Assembly (NCBI GenBank): GCA_022448365.1
Contig: JAKVCS010000003.1
Span: 558,001-622,000 of the forward strand
DNA length: 64,000 nucleotides
Source: Saccharospirillaceae bacterium
Lineage (GTDB): Bacteria; Pseudomonadota; Gammaproteobacteria; Pseudomonadales; Oceanobacteraceae
Direction: 5' to 3'
The notes below the pieces were generated by a model. It searched no databases, was not told the origin of the DNA, and worked only from the letters and a program-made list of their open reading frames with translations. The translations under genes and the position numbers were made by a program. Positions 55,605 through 64,000 of this stretch are shown here, in pieces (the first letter of the stretch is position 1; each line of letters opens with the position of its first letter).

Positions 55605-56891
55605 TTAATCACGTTCCAGAATAGCAACAGCGCCCTGACCACCTGCCGCACAGATGGAGATCAGACCACGGCCAGAACCTTTTTCTTCCAACATTTTTGC
55701 CAGAGAAGAAACAATACGACCACCGGTGGCTGCAAATGGGTGGCCCGTAGCGATCGAAGAACCACGAACGTTCAGCTTGCTGCGATCAATAGAACCCAAA
55801 GCAGAATCACGGCCGAGGCGCTCTTTACAGAATTTCTCGTCTTCCCACGCCTTCAAAGTGGAAGCAACCACACCCGCGAACGCTTCATGGATTTCGTAAA
55901 AATCAAAGTCCTGCAGCGTCAGACCAGCACGGTCAAGCATGTTAGATACTGCGTAGGCTGGTGCCATCAGCAGACCCTCCGCGTCTTTACCAACGAAGTT
56001 AACTGCAGAAGTTTCGTAGAAGCTCAGGTAAGCACGCACTGGCAGGTTGTGCTCTTTTGCCCACTCTTCAGAGGCCAGCAGCACAACAGAAGCGCCGTCC
56101 GTCAGCGCCGAAGAATTGGCTGCTGTCAGCGTACCTTTACCAGATTTTCTATCGAAGGCTGGCTTCAAGGTCGCCATTTTCTCGAGGTTAGGTTCGCGCG
56201 CTGAATTGTCTTTATCCAGCCCCTGGAACGGCGTTACCAGATCATCGAAGAAACCATCTTCGTAGGCTTTCAGCAGGTTAGTGTGAGAGTTAAAGGCAAT
56301 CTCATCCTGCTCTTCCTGACCAATGCCCCACTCTTTAACGGTGATTTCAGTATGCTCACCCATGGACATGTTGGTGCGTGGCTCACCATTGCGAGGAATC
56401 AGTGGCGCCAGATGCTTAGGACGAATCTTAGAAAGCAGTTTCAAACGCTCACCGGTGGTTTTTGCACGGTTCACGTCCAGCAGAATTTTACGCAGGCCTT
56501 CAGAAACACCAATCGGCGCATCAGAGGTAGTATCGGAACCACCTGCAATACCGACATCGATATGACCCAGAGCAATTTTATTCGCAACCTGCATACACGC
56601 TTGCAGGCCAGTCGCACAGGCTTGCTGAATATCGGTCGCCGGAGACATAGGGTCCAGAGAAGTGCTCAACAGAGTTTCGCGCGCCAAGTTGAAATCGCGG
56701 CTGTGCTTGATGACGGAACCAGCGATGAATTCGCCAATTTTTTCACCCTGTAAATTGTAGCGATTAACCAGACCGTTCAGTGCTGCAGTCAGCATGTCCT
56801 GGTTAGAAGCATAAGAATAGACAGTATTGGAACGAGCAAATGGGATACGGTTACCGCCAATAATGGCAACGCGGCGTACAGTCTGGGTCAT
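55605..56891 (-). CDS. Acetyl-CoA C-acyltransferase (thiolase), FadI type
   Basis: Thiolase of 428 residues. Nucleophile Cys92 in QQACATG, then EIHEAFAG (His) and the C-terminal ICAAGGQG with the second Cys. It resembles FadI, the beta-oxidation thiolase, more than the biosynthetic PhaA, because of its length and N-terminus. TAGGA precedes the ATG. It diverges from a long FabG, so the two could work on acetoacetyl- and 3-ketoacyl-CoA, either breaking down fatty acids or feeding PHA synthesis. Confidence 0.9.
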   Translation of the reverse strand: MTQTVRRVAIIGGNRIPFARSNTVYSYASNQDMLTAALNGLVNRYNLQGEKIGEFIAGSVIKHSRDFNLARETLLSTSLDPMSPATDIQQACATGLQACMQVANKIALGHIDVGIAGGSDTTSDAPIGVSEGLRKILLDVNRAKTTGERLKLLSKIRPKHLAPLIPRNGEPRTNMSMGEHTEITVKEWGIGQEEQDEIAFNSHTNLLKAYEDGFFDDLVTPFQGLDKDNSAREPNLEKMATLKPAFDRKSGKGTLTAANSSALTDGASVVLLASEEWAKEHNLPVRAYLSFYETSAVNFVGKDAEGLLMAPAYAVSNMLDRAGLTLQDFDFYEIHEAFAGVVASTLKAWEDEKFCKERLGRDSALGSIDRSKLNVRGSSIATGHPFAATGGRIVSSLAKMLEEKGSGRGLISICAAGGQGAVAILERD

Positions 56892-57215
56892 GTGTTAATC
56901 CTAAATAAAAACCAATAACCTGGCAGAACGATCACTCTCTGCCTGAAGAACACAGCAGTCTAGCCTCCTGTATAGAGCAGGCATTGGCTGAACTGACAGT
57001 CAGCTTGGTGGCTCAGGTCAATTTAACTACTTATAGATGTTGCTGTAATCTGCCAACCCGGATATCGGCTTCAGATTCAGCCATCCGGATATGAACAGGC
57101 GCCGGACATCGCGCCAGGATTTCAAGACGATTGAGCAACACACAACCGGCCATATTTTCAGCCAACCGTGAACGTCTTATTTAACCAGATAGCAACTCTT
57201 TAACGGAAACGTATC
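56892..57215. other. Divergent region between thiolase and FabG
   Basis: 324 bases without a gene. I see no convincing sigma-70 pair or FadR/PsrA-type operator. A near-palindromic CTGACAGTCAG and a repeated CCGGATAT (two copies near 57060 and 57085) are the only features. Confidence 0.4.
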
Positions 57216-58634
57216 ATGAGTAACTTTTACGAAACCATGCTGAACAACAAAACCGGCCGCAGCCTTCTTAAAACCGTTGGTTTACCGACACCTATTGATC
57301 TGAAGCGCTACCGTGCCGATCAGGAAACGTACTTTGAAGGCAAAGTGCTGGTTGGTGCGTCCGAAAATGCCGCTCTGTTAAACGACTTGATGCGTAACCT
57401 GGCGGCTTCTAAGGCCACTGTGTGCTTCCCGGCTAACGCCTACACAGCGGCCGCGATTGTAGCGGCTGCCAACAAAGCTGGCGTAAAAGCAATTGGGGTT
57501 GAATGTTCCAAGAATATGACAGATAAGTTCGACGCCTTTGTTTTTGATGCGTCGGGCTTCCAGGAGGCTTCTGACCTGGATCAACTTTACACCTTCTTCA
57601 ACCCGGTCATGCGCAAGCTGGCCAGCAACGGTCGCGTAATTACTCTGGGCCGTCCGCATCTGAAAGCAAAAACCGGTGAACAAGCCGCTGCTATGCGCGC
57701 ATTGGAGGGCTTCTCACGTTCTGTTGCAAAAGAGATTGGTAAAAAGAGTGCAACTTCTCAAGCGGTATACGTTGAAGAAGGCGCTGAAGCCAACATCGAT
57801 CCGGCCTTCCGTTTTGTTATCTCAGCAAAGTCTGCCTATGTTGATGGCCAGGTAATTACGGTTCGTAAAGCCGAGGAAGTGGCATATCCGGATTGGCACA
57901 AGCCACTGACCGGCAAAGTTGCTCTGGTCACAGGCGCCTCACGTGGCATCGGTGAATCCATTGCTCGCACTCTGGCACGCGATGGTGCTCGCGTACTGGG
58001 TCTGGATATTCCGCCAGCTGAAGCAGATCTGAATCGTGTGATGGCTGAGATTGGTGGCGAAGCTCTGCTGGGCGATATTTCTTCCAACGAAGCACCGCAG
58101 CAGATTTCCGACAAACTGAAAGAAATGGGTGGCGGCGATATTATTGTTCACAATGCTGGTGTTACCCGTGATAAAACCCTGGCGAATATGCCTGAGCACT
58201 GGTGGCACATGACCATCGACATTAACCTGTCGGCCGAAGAGCGCATCAACCACGCCTTGTTCGAGCAAGGGACTATCAATGCCGGTGGCCGCATCGTTTG
58301 CGTATCCTCAATGAACGGTATCGCAGGACAGGTTGGCCAGACTAACTACTCGGCTTCTAAGGCCGGCGTTATTGGTTACGTTCAATACATGGCCGACGAA
58401 TTGGCGGCTAAGAACATCACTATTAATGCGGTCGCACCTGGCTTTATCGAAACAGCAATGACCGATGCAATTCCATTCATGACCCGTGAAGTGGGCCGTC
58501 GCCTGAACTCTCTGTCGCAGGGTGGAAAACCGGTCGATGTTGCCGAAACCATTGCTTTTTTCGCTAACCCGGCTTCTTCCGGTGTTACTGGCAATGTGGT
58601 GCGCGTTTGTGGTCAGTCTCTGGTTGGTGCGTAA
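57216..58634 (+). CDS. High-molecular-weight FabG (3-oxoacyl-ACP/CoA reductase)
   Basis: A 472-residue short-chain dehydrogenase. The C-terminal half is a complete SDR: NADP loop TGASRGIG (239-246), then the Ser motif VSSMNG and Y378-x3-K382. The N-terminal 230 residues form an extra Rossmann-like domain without a catalytic triad, as in FabG4-type proteins, which tend to act on CoA thioesters. It diverges from the thiolase. It could supply 3-hydroxyacyl-CoA for PHA, which is inference. Confidence 0.9.
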   Translation: MSNFYETMLNNKTGRSLLKTVGLPTPIDLKRYRADQETYFEGKVLVGASENAALLNDLMRNLAASKATVCFPANAYTAAAIVAAANKAGVKAIGVECSKNMTDKFDAFVFDASGFQEASDLDQLYTFFNPVMRKLASNGRVITLGRPHLKAKTGEQAAAMRALEGFSRSVAKEIGKKSATSQAVYVEEGAEANIDPAFRFVISAKSAYVDGQVITVRKAEEVAYPDWHKPLTGKVALVTGASRGIGESIARTLARDGARVLGLDIPPAEADLNRVMAEIGGEALLGDISSNEAPQQISDKLKEMGGGDIIVHNAGVTRDKTLANMPEHWWHMTIDINLSAEERINHALFEQGTINAGGRIVCVSSMNGIAGQVGQTNYSASKAGVIGYVQYMADELAAKNITINAVAPGFIETAMTDAIPFMTREVGRRLNSLSQGGKPVDVAETIAFFANPASSGVTGNVVRVCGQSLVGA

Positions 58635-58796
58635 GCACTTGTCAGACCTCTGAGTCGTACCTAAACCAGGGCGGATTTCACGCCCTGGTTGCTGCCTCTC
58701 CTTTACTTCTGCTTTCTGAAAACGACGCTGTTCTTCTCCACACATTTTCGCAATTCCAGCTAAACTCTGAGTGATGAATTCATTTTAAGTCGTTTT

Positions 58797-61001
58797 ATGA
58801 CCATCAAAACCACCCGCTCAGACAGCCCTAAAGCTGTGGTTAGCTTAAGCCGCTACAGTCAGATTCTCGAGATTCTGGTTTCCGGACGCTCTCTTTACGA
58901 CTTGCTGGAAGAGCTTTGCTACCTGATCGAAGATAAACAACCCGGCTGCCAAGCCTCGGTCTTGCTGCTGAGTGAAGATGGAAAACGCCTGACCCATGGT
59001 GCGGCTCCCTCGATTGCCAAGCACTACACGGAAGCCATCGATGGTATCGAAATAGGTCACGATGTCGGCAGCTGCGGTTCCTCCGCGTTTACCAAACAAC
59101 TGGTCGTGGTTGATGACATACAGACACACCCGTTCTGGGAACCTTACAAAGAGATAGCCGAATCAGCCAACCTCAGAGCCTGCTGGTCCCAACCGATTAT
59201 GGGCCAGGGCGATAAGGTGTTGGGTACGTTTGCTATGTATTACGACCATCCTAATGTACCCAGCAATCATGATCTGCTGTTAATTGTTGAAGCATCTCGG
59301 CTGGCACGATTCGGGATTGAATACACCCGAGCCTGGACTCAGGGCAAACTATCGAGTGCGATTGCTCAACATTTACCGATGGGGATGGTGATCACTGACG
59401 ACAACTTTATCGTCTCAGACGTTAATCCCGCTTTTTGCCAGATGACCGGTTACAGCACCCAGGATGTGATTGGCCAATCGCCGAAGATGCTGTCTGCCTC
59501 ACAGAATCAATTGCAGCATTACCGTGAAATACTGATGAATTTGCCTGCCAACCGCAGCTGGACCGGCGAGGTTCAGGCGACCCGGCGGAATGGCGAAACC
59601 TTCACCGCTGAAATCTGCTTCTCTGCTGTGCGTGGCGTCGATAATAGAATCCTGAAAAGTGTCGCTCTGATCAGCGACATTTCTGAGCGAAAGCGTTCGG
59701 AAGAGACCATTCAGTATCTGGCAAATTACGATGTCTTGACCAACCTGCCAAATCGTAACCTGTTTTACGAGCGCATGGGCTGGGCTATTGAACATTGCCG
59801 CCGTAAAGGACAAAGCTTCGCCGTCTTTCTGTTCGATCTGGACTACTTCAAAGAAATTAACGATAACCACGGTCACGATGTTGGCGATGAGTTATTGGTC
59901 AAAACCGCCAACCGCTTACAGCAATGTTTCAGTAACGCCGATACTACCGCCAGACTGGGAGGAGATGAGTTTGCTGTGATCGTCGCTCAGGACATGTCTG
60001 AAACTGAGTTAAACAATCAGGCAGAAAAAGTACTGGAACAATTCGTTAAACCCTTCACTCTGCGTCAGGTGAAAGACTGCCGAATATCAACCAGCCTCGG
60101 TATAGCGCGCTTTCCGGAGGATGGAAAAACAATCGAGCAGCTTATGAAAGCGGCCGATCAGGCGGTATACGCCGCTAAAGCCAGCGGTCGCAGTGGCCAT
60201 GCTTTTTTCACTGAAGCTATGAATCAGGAAGCCAAACAACAGGCTTTGTTACACCAGGAATTGCGTCATGCGGTCGAGAGAGACCAGCTGGAATTGCACT
60301 TCCAACCGATAAAGTGTCTGGCAAGTAATAAAATCTCGCAACTTGAAGCGCTGGTTCGCTGGAATCACCCAGACCGCGGCATGATTCGTCCGGATGTATT
60401 TATTCCTCTGGCAGAAAAGACCGGCATTATCCGTGATATTGGTAGCTGGGTCAGACACGCCGCTCTCAAACAAATAACGCACTTACAGGCATTAGGCATT
60501 ACCTTGCCCATTGCCGTTAACCTGTCGACTGCTGAGTTCTACGATAATGAACTGGCGGATCATATTATCAGCCAGATTGATGCTTCTGGTGTTAATCCGG
60601 AATTGCTGGTTATCGAAATTACCGAGAGTTTATTTATTCAAAACCAGGCTGATACGCAAAAATTTCTTCGCGAGCTGCAGGCCAAAAATATCCGTGTCGC
60701 ACTCGATGACTTTGGCACTGGATTTTCATCGCTGTCTTATCTGGCTGCGTTTCCGGTCGATAAACTGAAAATCGACCGCACCTTTATCGATAAAATGTGT
60801 GGTGATAATCGTAAACAGGCACTGGTTGACACCATTATTACTCTGGGTCACAGCCTGGGTATGCAGGTCATCGCTGAGGGCGTGGAAGAACGAGAACAGC
60901 AGGACGAACTGGTCGCTAAACATTGTGACTGTATTCAGGGCTATTATCTCAGCAAACCGCTCAACGCCAGTGCCATTGAGACGTTTCTACTCAGTCAGTA
61001 A
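58797..61001 (+). CDS. GAF-PAS-GGDEF-EAL cyclic di-GMP protein
   Basis: A 734-residue cytosolic protein with GAF (about 20-180), PAS (about 190-305), GGDEF with intact signature GGDEF (388-392) and EAL with intact EALVRW (517-522) and DDFGTGFSSL. Both catalytic motifs look active, so it may make or break c-di-GMP depending on its sensors. The inhibitory RxxD before GGDEF is SNAD, so the I-site is missing. The start has only a weak ribosome site. Confidence 0.93.
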   Translation: MTIKTTRSDSPKAVVSLSRYSQILEILVSGRSLYDLLEELCYLIEDKQPGCQASVLLLSEDGKRLTHGAAPSIAKHYTEAIDGIEIGHDVGSCGSSAFTKQLVVVDDIQTHPFWEPYKEIAESANLRACWSQPIMGQGDKVLGTFAMYYDHPNVPSNHDLLLIVEASRLARFGIEYTRAWTQGKLSSAIAQHLPMGMVITDDNFIVSDVNPAFCQMTGYSTQDVIGQSPKMLSASQNQLQHYREILMNLPANRSWTGEVQATRRNGETFTAEICFSAVRGVDNRILKSVALISDISERKRSEETIQYLANYDVLTNLPNRNLFYERMGWAIEHCRRKGQSFAVFLFDLDYFKEINDNHGHDVGDELLVKTANRLQQCFSNADTTARLGGDEFAVIVAQDMSETELNNQAEKVLEQFVKPFTLRQVKDCRISTSLGIARFPEDGKTIEQLMKAADQAVYAAKASGRSGHAFFTEAMNQEAKQQALLHQELRHAVERDQLELHFQPIKCLASNKISQLEALVRWNHPDRGMIRPDVFIPLAEKTGIIRDIGSWVRHAALKQITHLQALGITLPIAVNLSTAEFYDNELADHIISQIDASGVNPELLVIEITESLFIQNQADTQKFLRELQAKNIRVALDDFGTGFSSLSYLAAFPVDKLKIDRTFIDKMCGDNRKQALVDTIITLGHSLGMQVIAEGVEEREQQDELVAKHCDCIQGYYLSKPLNASAIETFLLSQ

Positions 61002-61010
61002 GACTGGACA

Positions 61011-61205
61011 TCAACGCTTTTTCCTTGTTTTTTTCTTCCGCAGAAAGTCTTTCACCGGCGTTTTTTTATCCGGCAGAGCATGACTGAAGCGAGCCTTCAT
61101 TTCATCGACTTTAGCTTCTTTGCGTTCGTGTTCCCGGTCTTGCTTAAACTTTTTGCTGGCTGATGCAAAATCAACCACAGAGACTTTGTTATTTTCTGCC
61201 ATCAT
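61011..61205 (-). CDS. Small basic protein of unknown function
   Basis: A 64-residue protein, highly charged, ending in a Lys/Arg-rich tail (RKKKTRKKR). GAGGTG lies just before ATG 61205; the next codon is also ATG. No family recognised. Its stop is close to and convergent with the GGDEF-EAL gene. Confidence 0.6.
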   Translation of the reverse strand: MMAENNKVSVVDFASASKKFKQDREHERKEAKVDEMKARFSHALPDKKTPVKDFLRKKKTRKKR

Positions 61206-61266
61206 TTTCACCTCATCGTGGTAATAGGCTACCATGCGCGTTTAGTATCGTCTGCTACCCGAGTCC

Positions 61267-63732
61267 ATGAGTCACACTTCTTTACCGATTGATCAGGCAA
61301 TTCCTGAATTAAAACAAGCACTGAACGATCATGCCAATGTTGTCCTGGTTGCTGCACCGGGGGCTGGTAAAACCACACGAGTTCCGCTGGCGTTATTAAC
61401 CGAACCCTGGCTACAACAACAAAAAATCCTGATGCTTGAACCCAGACGCATTGCCACCCGCAACGCTGCACGTTTCATGGCAAAACAACTGTCTGAGGAA
61501 ACCGGCCATACTGTTGGTTATCGTATGCGGATGGAAAGCCGCACGTCAGCATCAACCCGGATCGAAGTCATCACTGAGGGCTTACTAACCCGGATGCTGC
61601 AGAATGACCCGGAACTCAGCGGCGTTGGTCTGATCATCTTTGACGAGTTTCATGAGCGCAATCAGCATTCTGATCTTGGCCTGGCACTCGCCCGCAGCAG
61701 CCAACAATTATTCCGGCAAGATCTTAAGATTCTGATCATGTCCGCGACACTGGATGAAGATACCCTGGCGCATCAGCTTGAAGCTCCGATAGTACGCAGC
61801 GAGGGCCGCAGCTTCGATATTACGACACACTACCGCCCAGCCAGCGAGCCATTAAACAGCCATCGTAATGCCCTGATCCGGCACTGCTGTAACGTTGTTC
61901 GAGAGGCAATGCATCATGGCGGGGATATGCTGGTATTCCTCCCCGGCGCTGCAGAAATTAATGCACTGCAACAAGCATTACAGGATCTCGACGCACAGCT
62001 CGTGCCGTTGCATGGCCAGCTAAGTGACCAGCAACAGAAACTGGCATTACAACCACAATCACCACACGATAAACAGCAAAAGAAAATTATACTGGCGACT
62101 AATATTGCTGAAAGCTCGGTTACGATTGATGGCGTTCGCACAGTAATCGATAGCGGTCTGGAGCGTCGGCAACAATTTGATGTCCGTTCGGGGATAGAAC
62201 GTCTCGCTACCCGGAATATTTCCCAGGCATCTGCCACGCAGCGCCAGGGACGAGCTGGCCGCCAGGCCGTCGGTGTTTGTTACCGACTGTGGGCTGAGAG
62301 CCAGCATCAGACAAGAGCGAAACACATTGCCGCTGACATTGAACACAGCGACTTATCCAGCCTGTTGCTGGCGTTACGTCAGTGGGGAGCGGAAGCCGAA
62401 GAACTGACCTGGCTCTCGCCGCCCAATGCGGCTGCACTGAATCGTGCTCGCCTGCTGTTACAGCAGCTCAATATACTGAGTGTAGATTCCAACCTCACTG
62501 CGCATGGTCATCGAATTGCCGAATCAGGGCTGGAACCACGCTGGGCGCACAGTCTGATATGCGCGGATCAGCAAGGTTATGGCCGCAGCACGGCTGAGTT
62601 AATCGCGTTATTACAACTCAGTCCTCATAAACCCAAACGCAGCGATGATATTGAGAGTCTGATGCAGCAGAGTGCCTCTCAGCTGACGCGACAAGCCGCT
62701 AAGTTGGCAAGAAACTGGATTGACACACTGCAGCTGACAGAGGATCACTCTCCTGTTAACCCCGGCAGAGTTATCGCGCTGGCCTTTCCTGATCGAATCG
62801 CGCGATTACGCTCTTCGTCTGACAGCCAACAGGCCAGTTATCAACTGAGTTCCGGTGCCGGCGTTGTATTGCAGCCAGACTCAGCACTCGGCAATCACGA
62901 ATGGTTAGCAATTGCCGAAATTGGTGGTCAGCAAGCCACCGTGCGCCTGGCCTGCAAACTGGTTGCAGAGGACATTGGCCATCTCTTAGAGCAGCACACG
63001 TATCTTGGTGATGAACAAATCGTGATTGATTGGCAGAGCAATGGCCAACTGCTTGCAGAGCAACGACAGATGCTGGGAAAACTCACCTGGCAAAAGCAGG
63101 CACTACCTGCTCTTAAGCCATCTCAGTGGGATGACGCCTGGAGCGGTTATTTTCGCAGTCACGGCCTCGGTTCGCTACCATGGAACGACAACTGCCTTGC
63201 ATTACGGCAACGCATGGATCTGGCGTTTCAATCAGATACCCATGGCAATTGGCCAGAGGTCACTGATGACGCTCTGGTCGCTGATCTTGAACAATGGTTG
63301 CTGCCCTTTTTACAGCAGACAAGACACCAGAAAGATCTGAAGAAAGTGGATTTATACAACGCTCTGCTATCCCTGCTTGATTGGCAACAGCAGCAGCAAC
63401 TGGACAAACTGCTGCCAACCCATATTAAGGTAGCCAGCGGCTCAAAAGTGCGGATCAACTACGGCGAAAATCCTCCGGTGTTGGCGGTAAAACTGCAGGA
63501 AATGTTCGGTTTTGATGGCCAGCCTGCAATTCTCAACGACCGGTTACCACTCATGATCCACCTGCTTTCCCCGGCGCAACGCCCGCTGGCAGTTACTCAG
63601 GACTTATCAAGCTTCTGGCGCAACGGTTACCCGGAGGTTCGCAAAGATATGCGTGGCCGCTACCCTAAGCACCCCTGGCCAGATGATCCACTGGAGGCAC
63701 AAGCCACTCGATTTACTAAAAAGCATCAATAA
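61267..63732 (+). CDS. hrpB: ATP-dependent helicase HrpB
   Basis: DExH-box helicase of 821 residues, as E. coli HrpB. Walker A PGAGKTT (31-37), Walker B DEFH (126-129), SAT, then TNIAESSVTIDGV and QRQGRAGR in the second RecA domain, followed by the HrpB-specific C-terminal region with PWPDDPLEAQATR at the end. Its RNA substrate is not known. No ribosome site is clear before the ATG. Confidence 0.95.
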   Translation: MSHTSLPIDQAIPELKQALNDHANVVLVAAPGAGKTTRVPLALLTEPWLQQQKILMLEPRRIATRNAARFMAKQLSEETGHTVGYRMRMESRTSASTRIEVITEGLLTRMLQNDPELSGVGLIIFDEFHERNQHSDLGLALARSSQQLFRQDLKILIMSATLDEDTLAHQLEAPIVRSEGRSFDITTHYRPASEPLNSHRNALIRHCCNVVREAMHHGGDMLVFLPGAAEINALQQALQDLDAQLVPLHGQLSDQQQKLALQPQSPHDKQQKKIILATNIAESSVTIDGVRTVIDSGLERRQQFDVRSGIERLATRNISQASATQRQGRAGRQAVGVCYRLWAESQHQTRAKHIAADIEHSDLSSLLLALRQWGAEAEELTWLSPPNAAALNRARLLLQQLNILSVDSNLTAHGHRIAESGLEPRWAHSLICADQQGYGRSTAELIALLQLSPHKPKRSDDIESLMQQSASQLTRQAAKLARNWIDTLQLTEDHSPVNPGRVIALAFPDRIARLRSSSDSQQASYQLSSGAGVVLQPDSALGNHEWLAIAEIGGQQATVRLACKLVAEDIGHLLEQHTYLGDEQIVIDWQSNGQLLAEQRQMLGKLTWQKQALPALKPSQWDDAWSGYFRSHGLGSLPWNDNCLALRQRMDLAFQSDTHGNWPEVTDDALVADLEQWLLPFLQQTRHQKDLKKVDLYNALLSLLDWQQQQQLDKLLPTHIKVASGSKVRINYGENPPVLAVKLQEMFGFDGQPAILNDRLPLMIHLLSPAQRPLAVTQDLSSFWRNGYPEVRKDMRGRYPKHPWPDDPLEAQATRFTKKHQ

Positions 63733-63852
63733 CCGGGTAAAGGGGTGAACAGTTCTCAAATTAACCATTCGCTACATTTGTTTACGTCTGGCAGCTGAAT
63801 TAGCTGGCAGATAGCGCTAGCCTAACGTTACCAATATCAATGAGGCTTGACT

Positions 63853-64000
63853 GTGAAGCACACCCAGCGATCTGTTCTGATTATCGTGTCTTTGATTTTC
63901 ACCGCAAGCCTCGCGGGCGGGGTCTATTTCGCTGCACAGCCAACCCCTGCGACCCTGCAGACCAGCGCGCTGGAAAAGGTTCAACCCCAACCGCAGGTGG
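63853..64000 (+). CDS. Membrane-anchored protein, N-terminal fragment (runs off the right edge)
   Basis: An open frame from GTG 63853 (GAGG 8 bases upstream) to the window end, about 49 codons. It begins with a basic stretch and one hydrophobic helix (about residues 8-26), then a Pro/Gln/Thr-rich linker, so it is a signal-anchor or signal-peptide protein. Too short to name. Confidence 0.6.
   Translation, partial: MKHTQRSVLIIVSLIFTASLAGGVYFAAQPTPATLQTSALEKVQPQPQV

Overview
The window reads as ordinary, gene-dense chromosome of a marine-type gammaproteobacterium, most likely an Oceanospirillales relative. This is inferred from the mix of MnmC, NdpA, HrpB, ExoI and PrmB-AroC with polyhydroxyalkanoate (PHA) genes, a TonB receptor/phytase pair and DUF3422/YihY-type membrane genes. 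There is no rRNA, tRNA, prophage, insertion sequence or CRISPR array that I can see. Coding density is high, genes sit on both strands in short operons, and convergent pairs are often separated by strong hairpins.

Layout. 0-4.6 kb: the lptF start diverges from pepA; then a nitroreductase converges on an AraC regulator that is translationally coupled to a membrane GGDEF protein. 5.0-9.9 kb: a TonB-dependent receptor and a lipoprotein beta-propeller phytase. A Pho box with a correctly placed -10 faces the GGDEF/AraC operon, and a weaker one faces the receptor, so the whole divergent block looks like a phosphate-starvation unit. 10-14.4 kb: a YgjP-like metallopeptidase with an S24 repressor, an RhlE helicase, an exported glutathione peroxidase, a DUF2750 protein and a small lipoprotein. 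14.5-17.8 kb: a purine permease diverging from apt and ndpA. 17.8-25.9 kb: tcdA, a SUF-type Rrf2 regulator, exported PpiA, an AEC transporter, mnmC and small unknown genes. 26-29 kb: PHA synthase, phasin and a small PHA-neighbour protein. 28.9-34.1 kb: prmB-aroC-MFS, a patatin-like protein and a DUF4892 protein. 34.2-42.7 kb: a zinc-ribbon protein, a DUF885 lipoprotein with no metal site, an outer membrane protein, YihY-DUF3422, and an arsC-wrbA-DUF2069 operon plus ytoQ. 43-48.4 kb: a chemoreceptor, a DUF4136 lipoprotein, a 52-residue membrane protein and amtB. 48.4-64 kb: sbcB, an alpha/beta hydrolase, a DUF349 protein, tusA, an AmpG-like MFS, a thiolase diverging from a long FabG, a GAF-PAS-GGDEF-EAL protein, hrpB and the start of a membrane-anchored protein.

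How the genes connect. The phytase and receptor would release and import phosphate or organophosphate, and the divergent regulators could tie that to c-di-GMP or to another ligand. The amtB upstream region carries three GCAC-N7-GTGC sites, spaced close to whole helical turns, behind a -24/-12 element, the layout of an NtrC/sigma-54 promoter. PHA synthase and phasin store carbon, and the thiolase/FabG pair at 55.6-58.6 kb could supply monomers.

The most unusual observations are the divergent Pho-regulated phytase/GGDEF block, the GGDEF protein with a damaged active site but an intact inhibitory site, the three-site amtB enhancer, and the DUF885 lipoprotein whose metal ligands are all gone.
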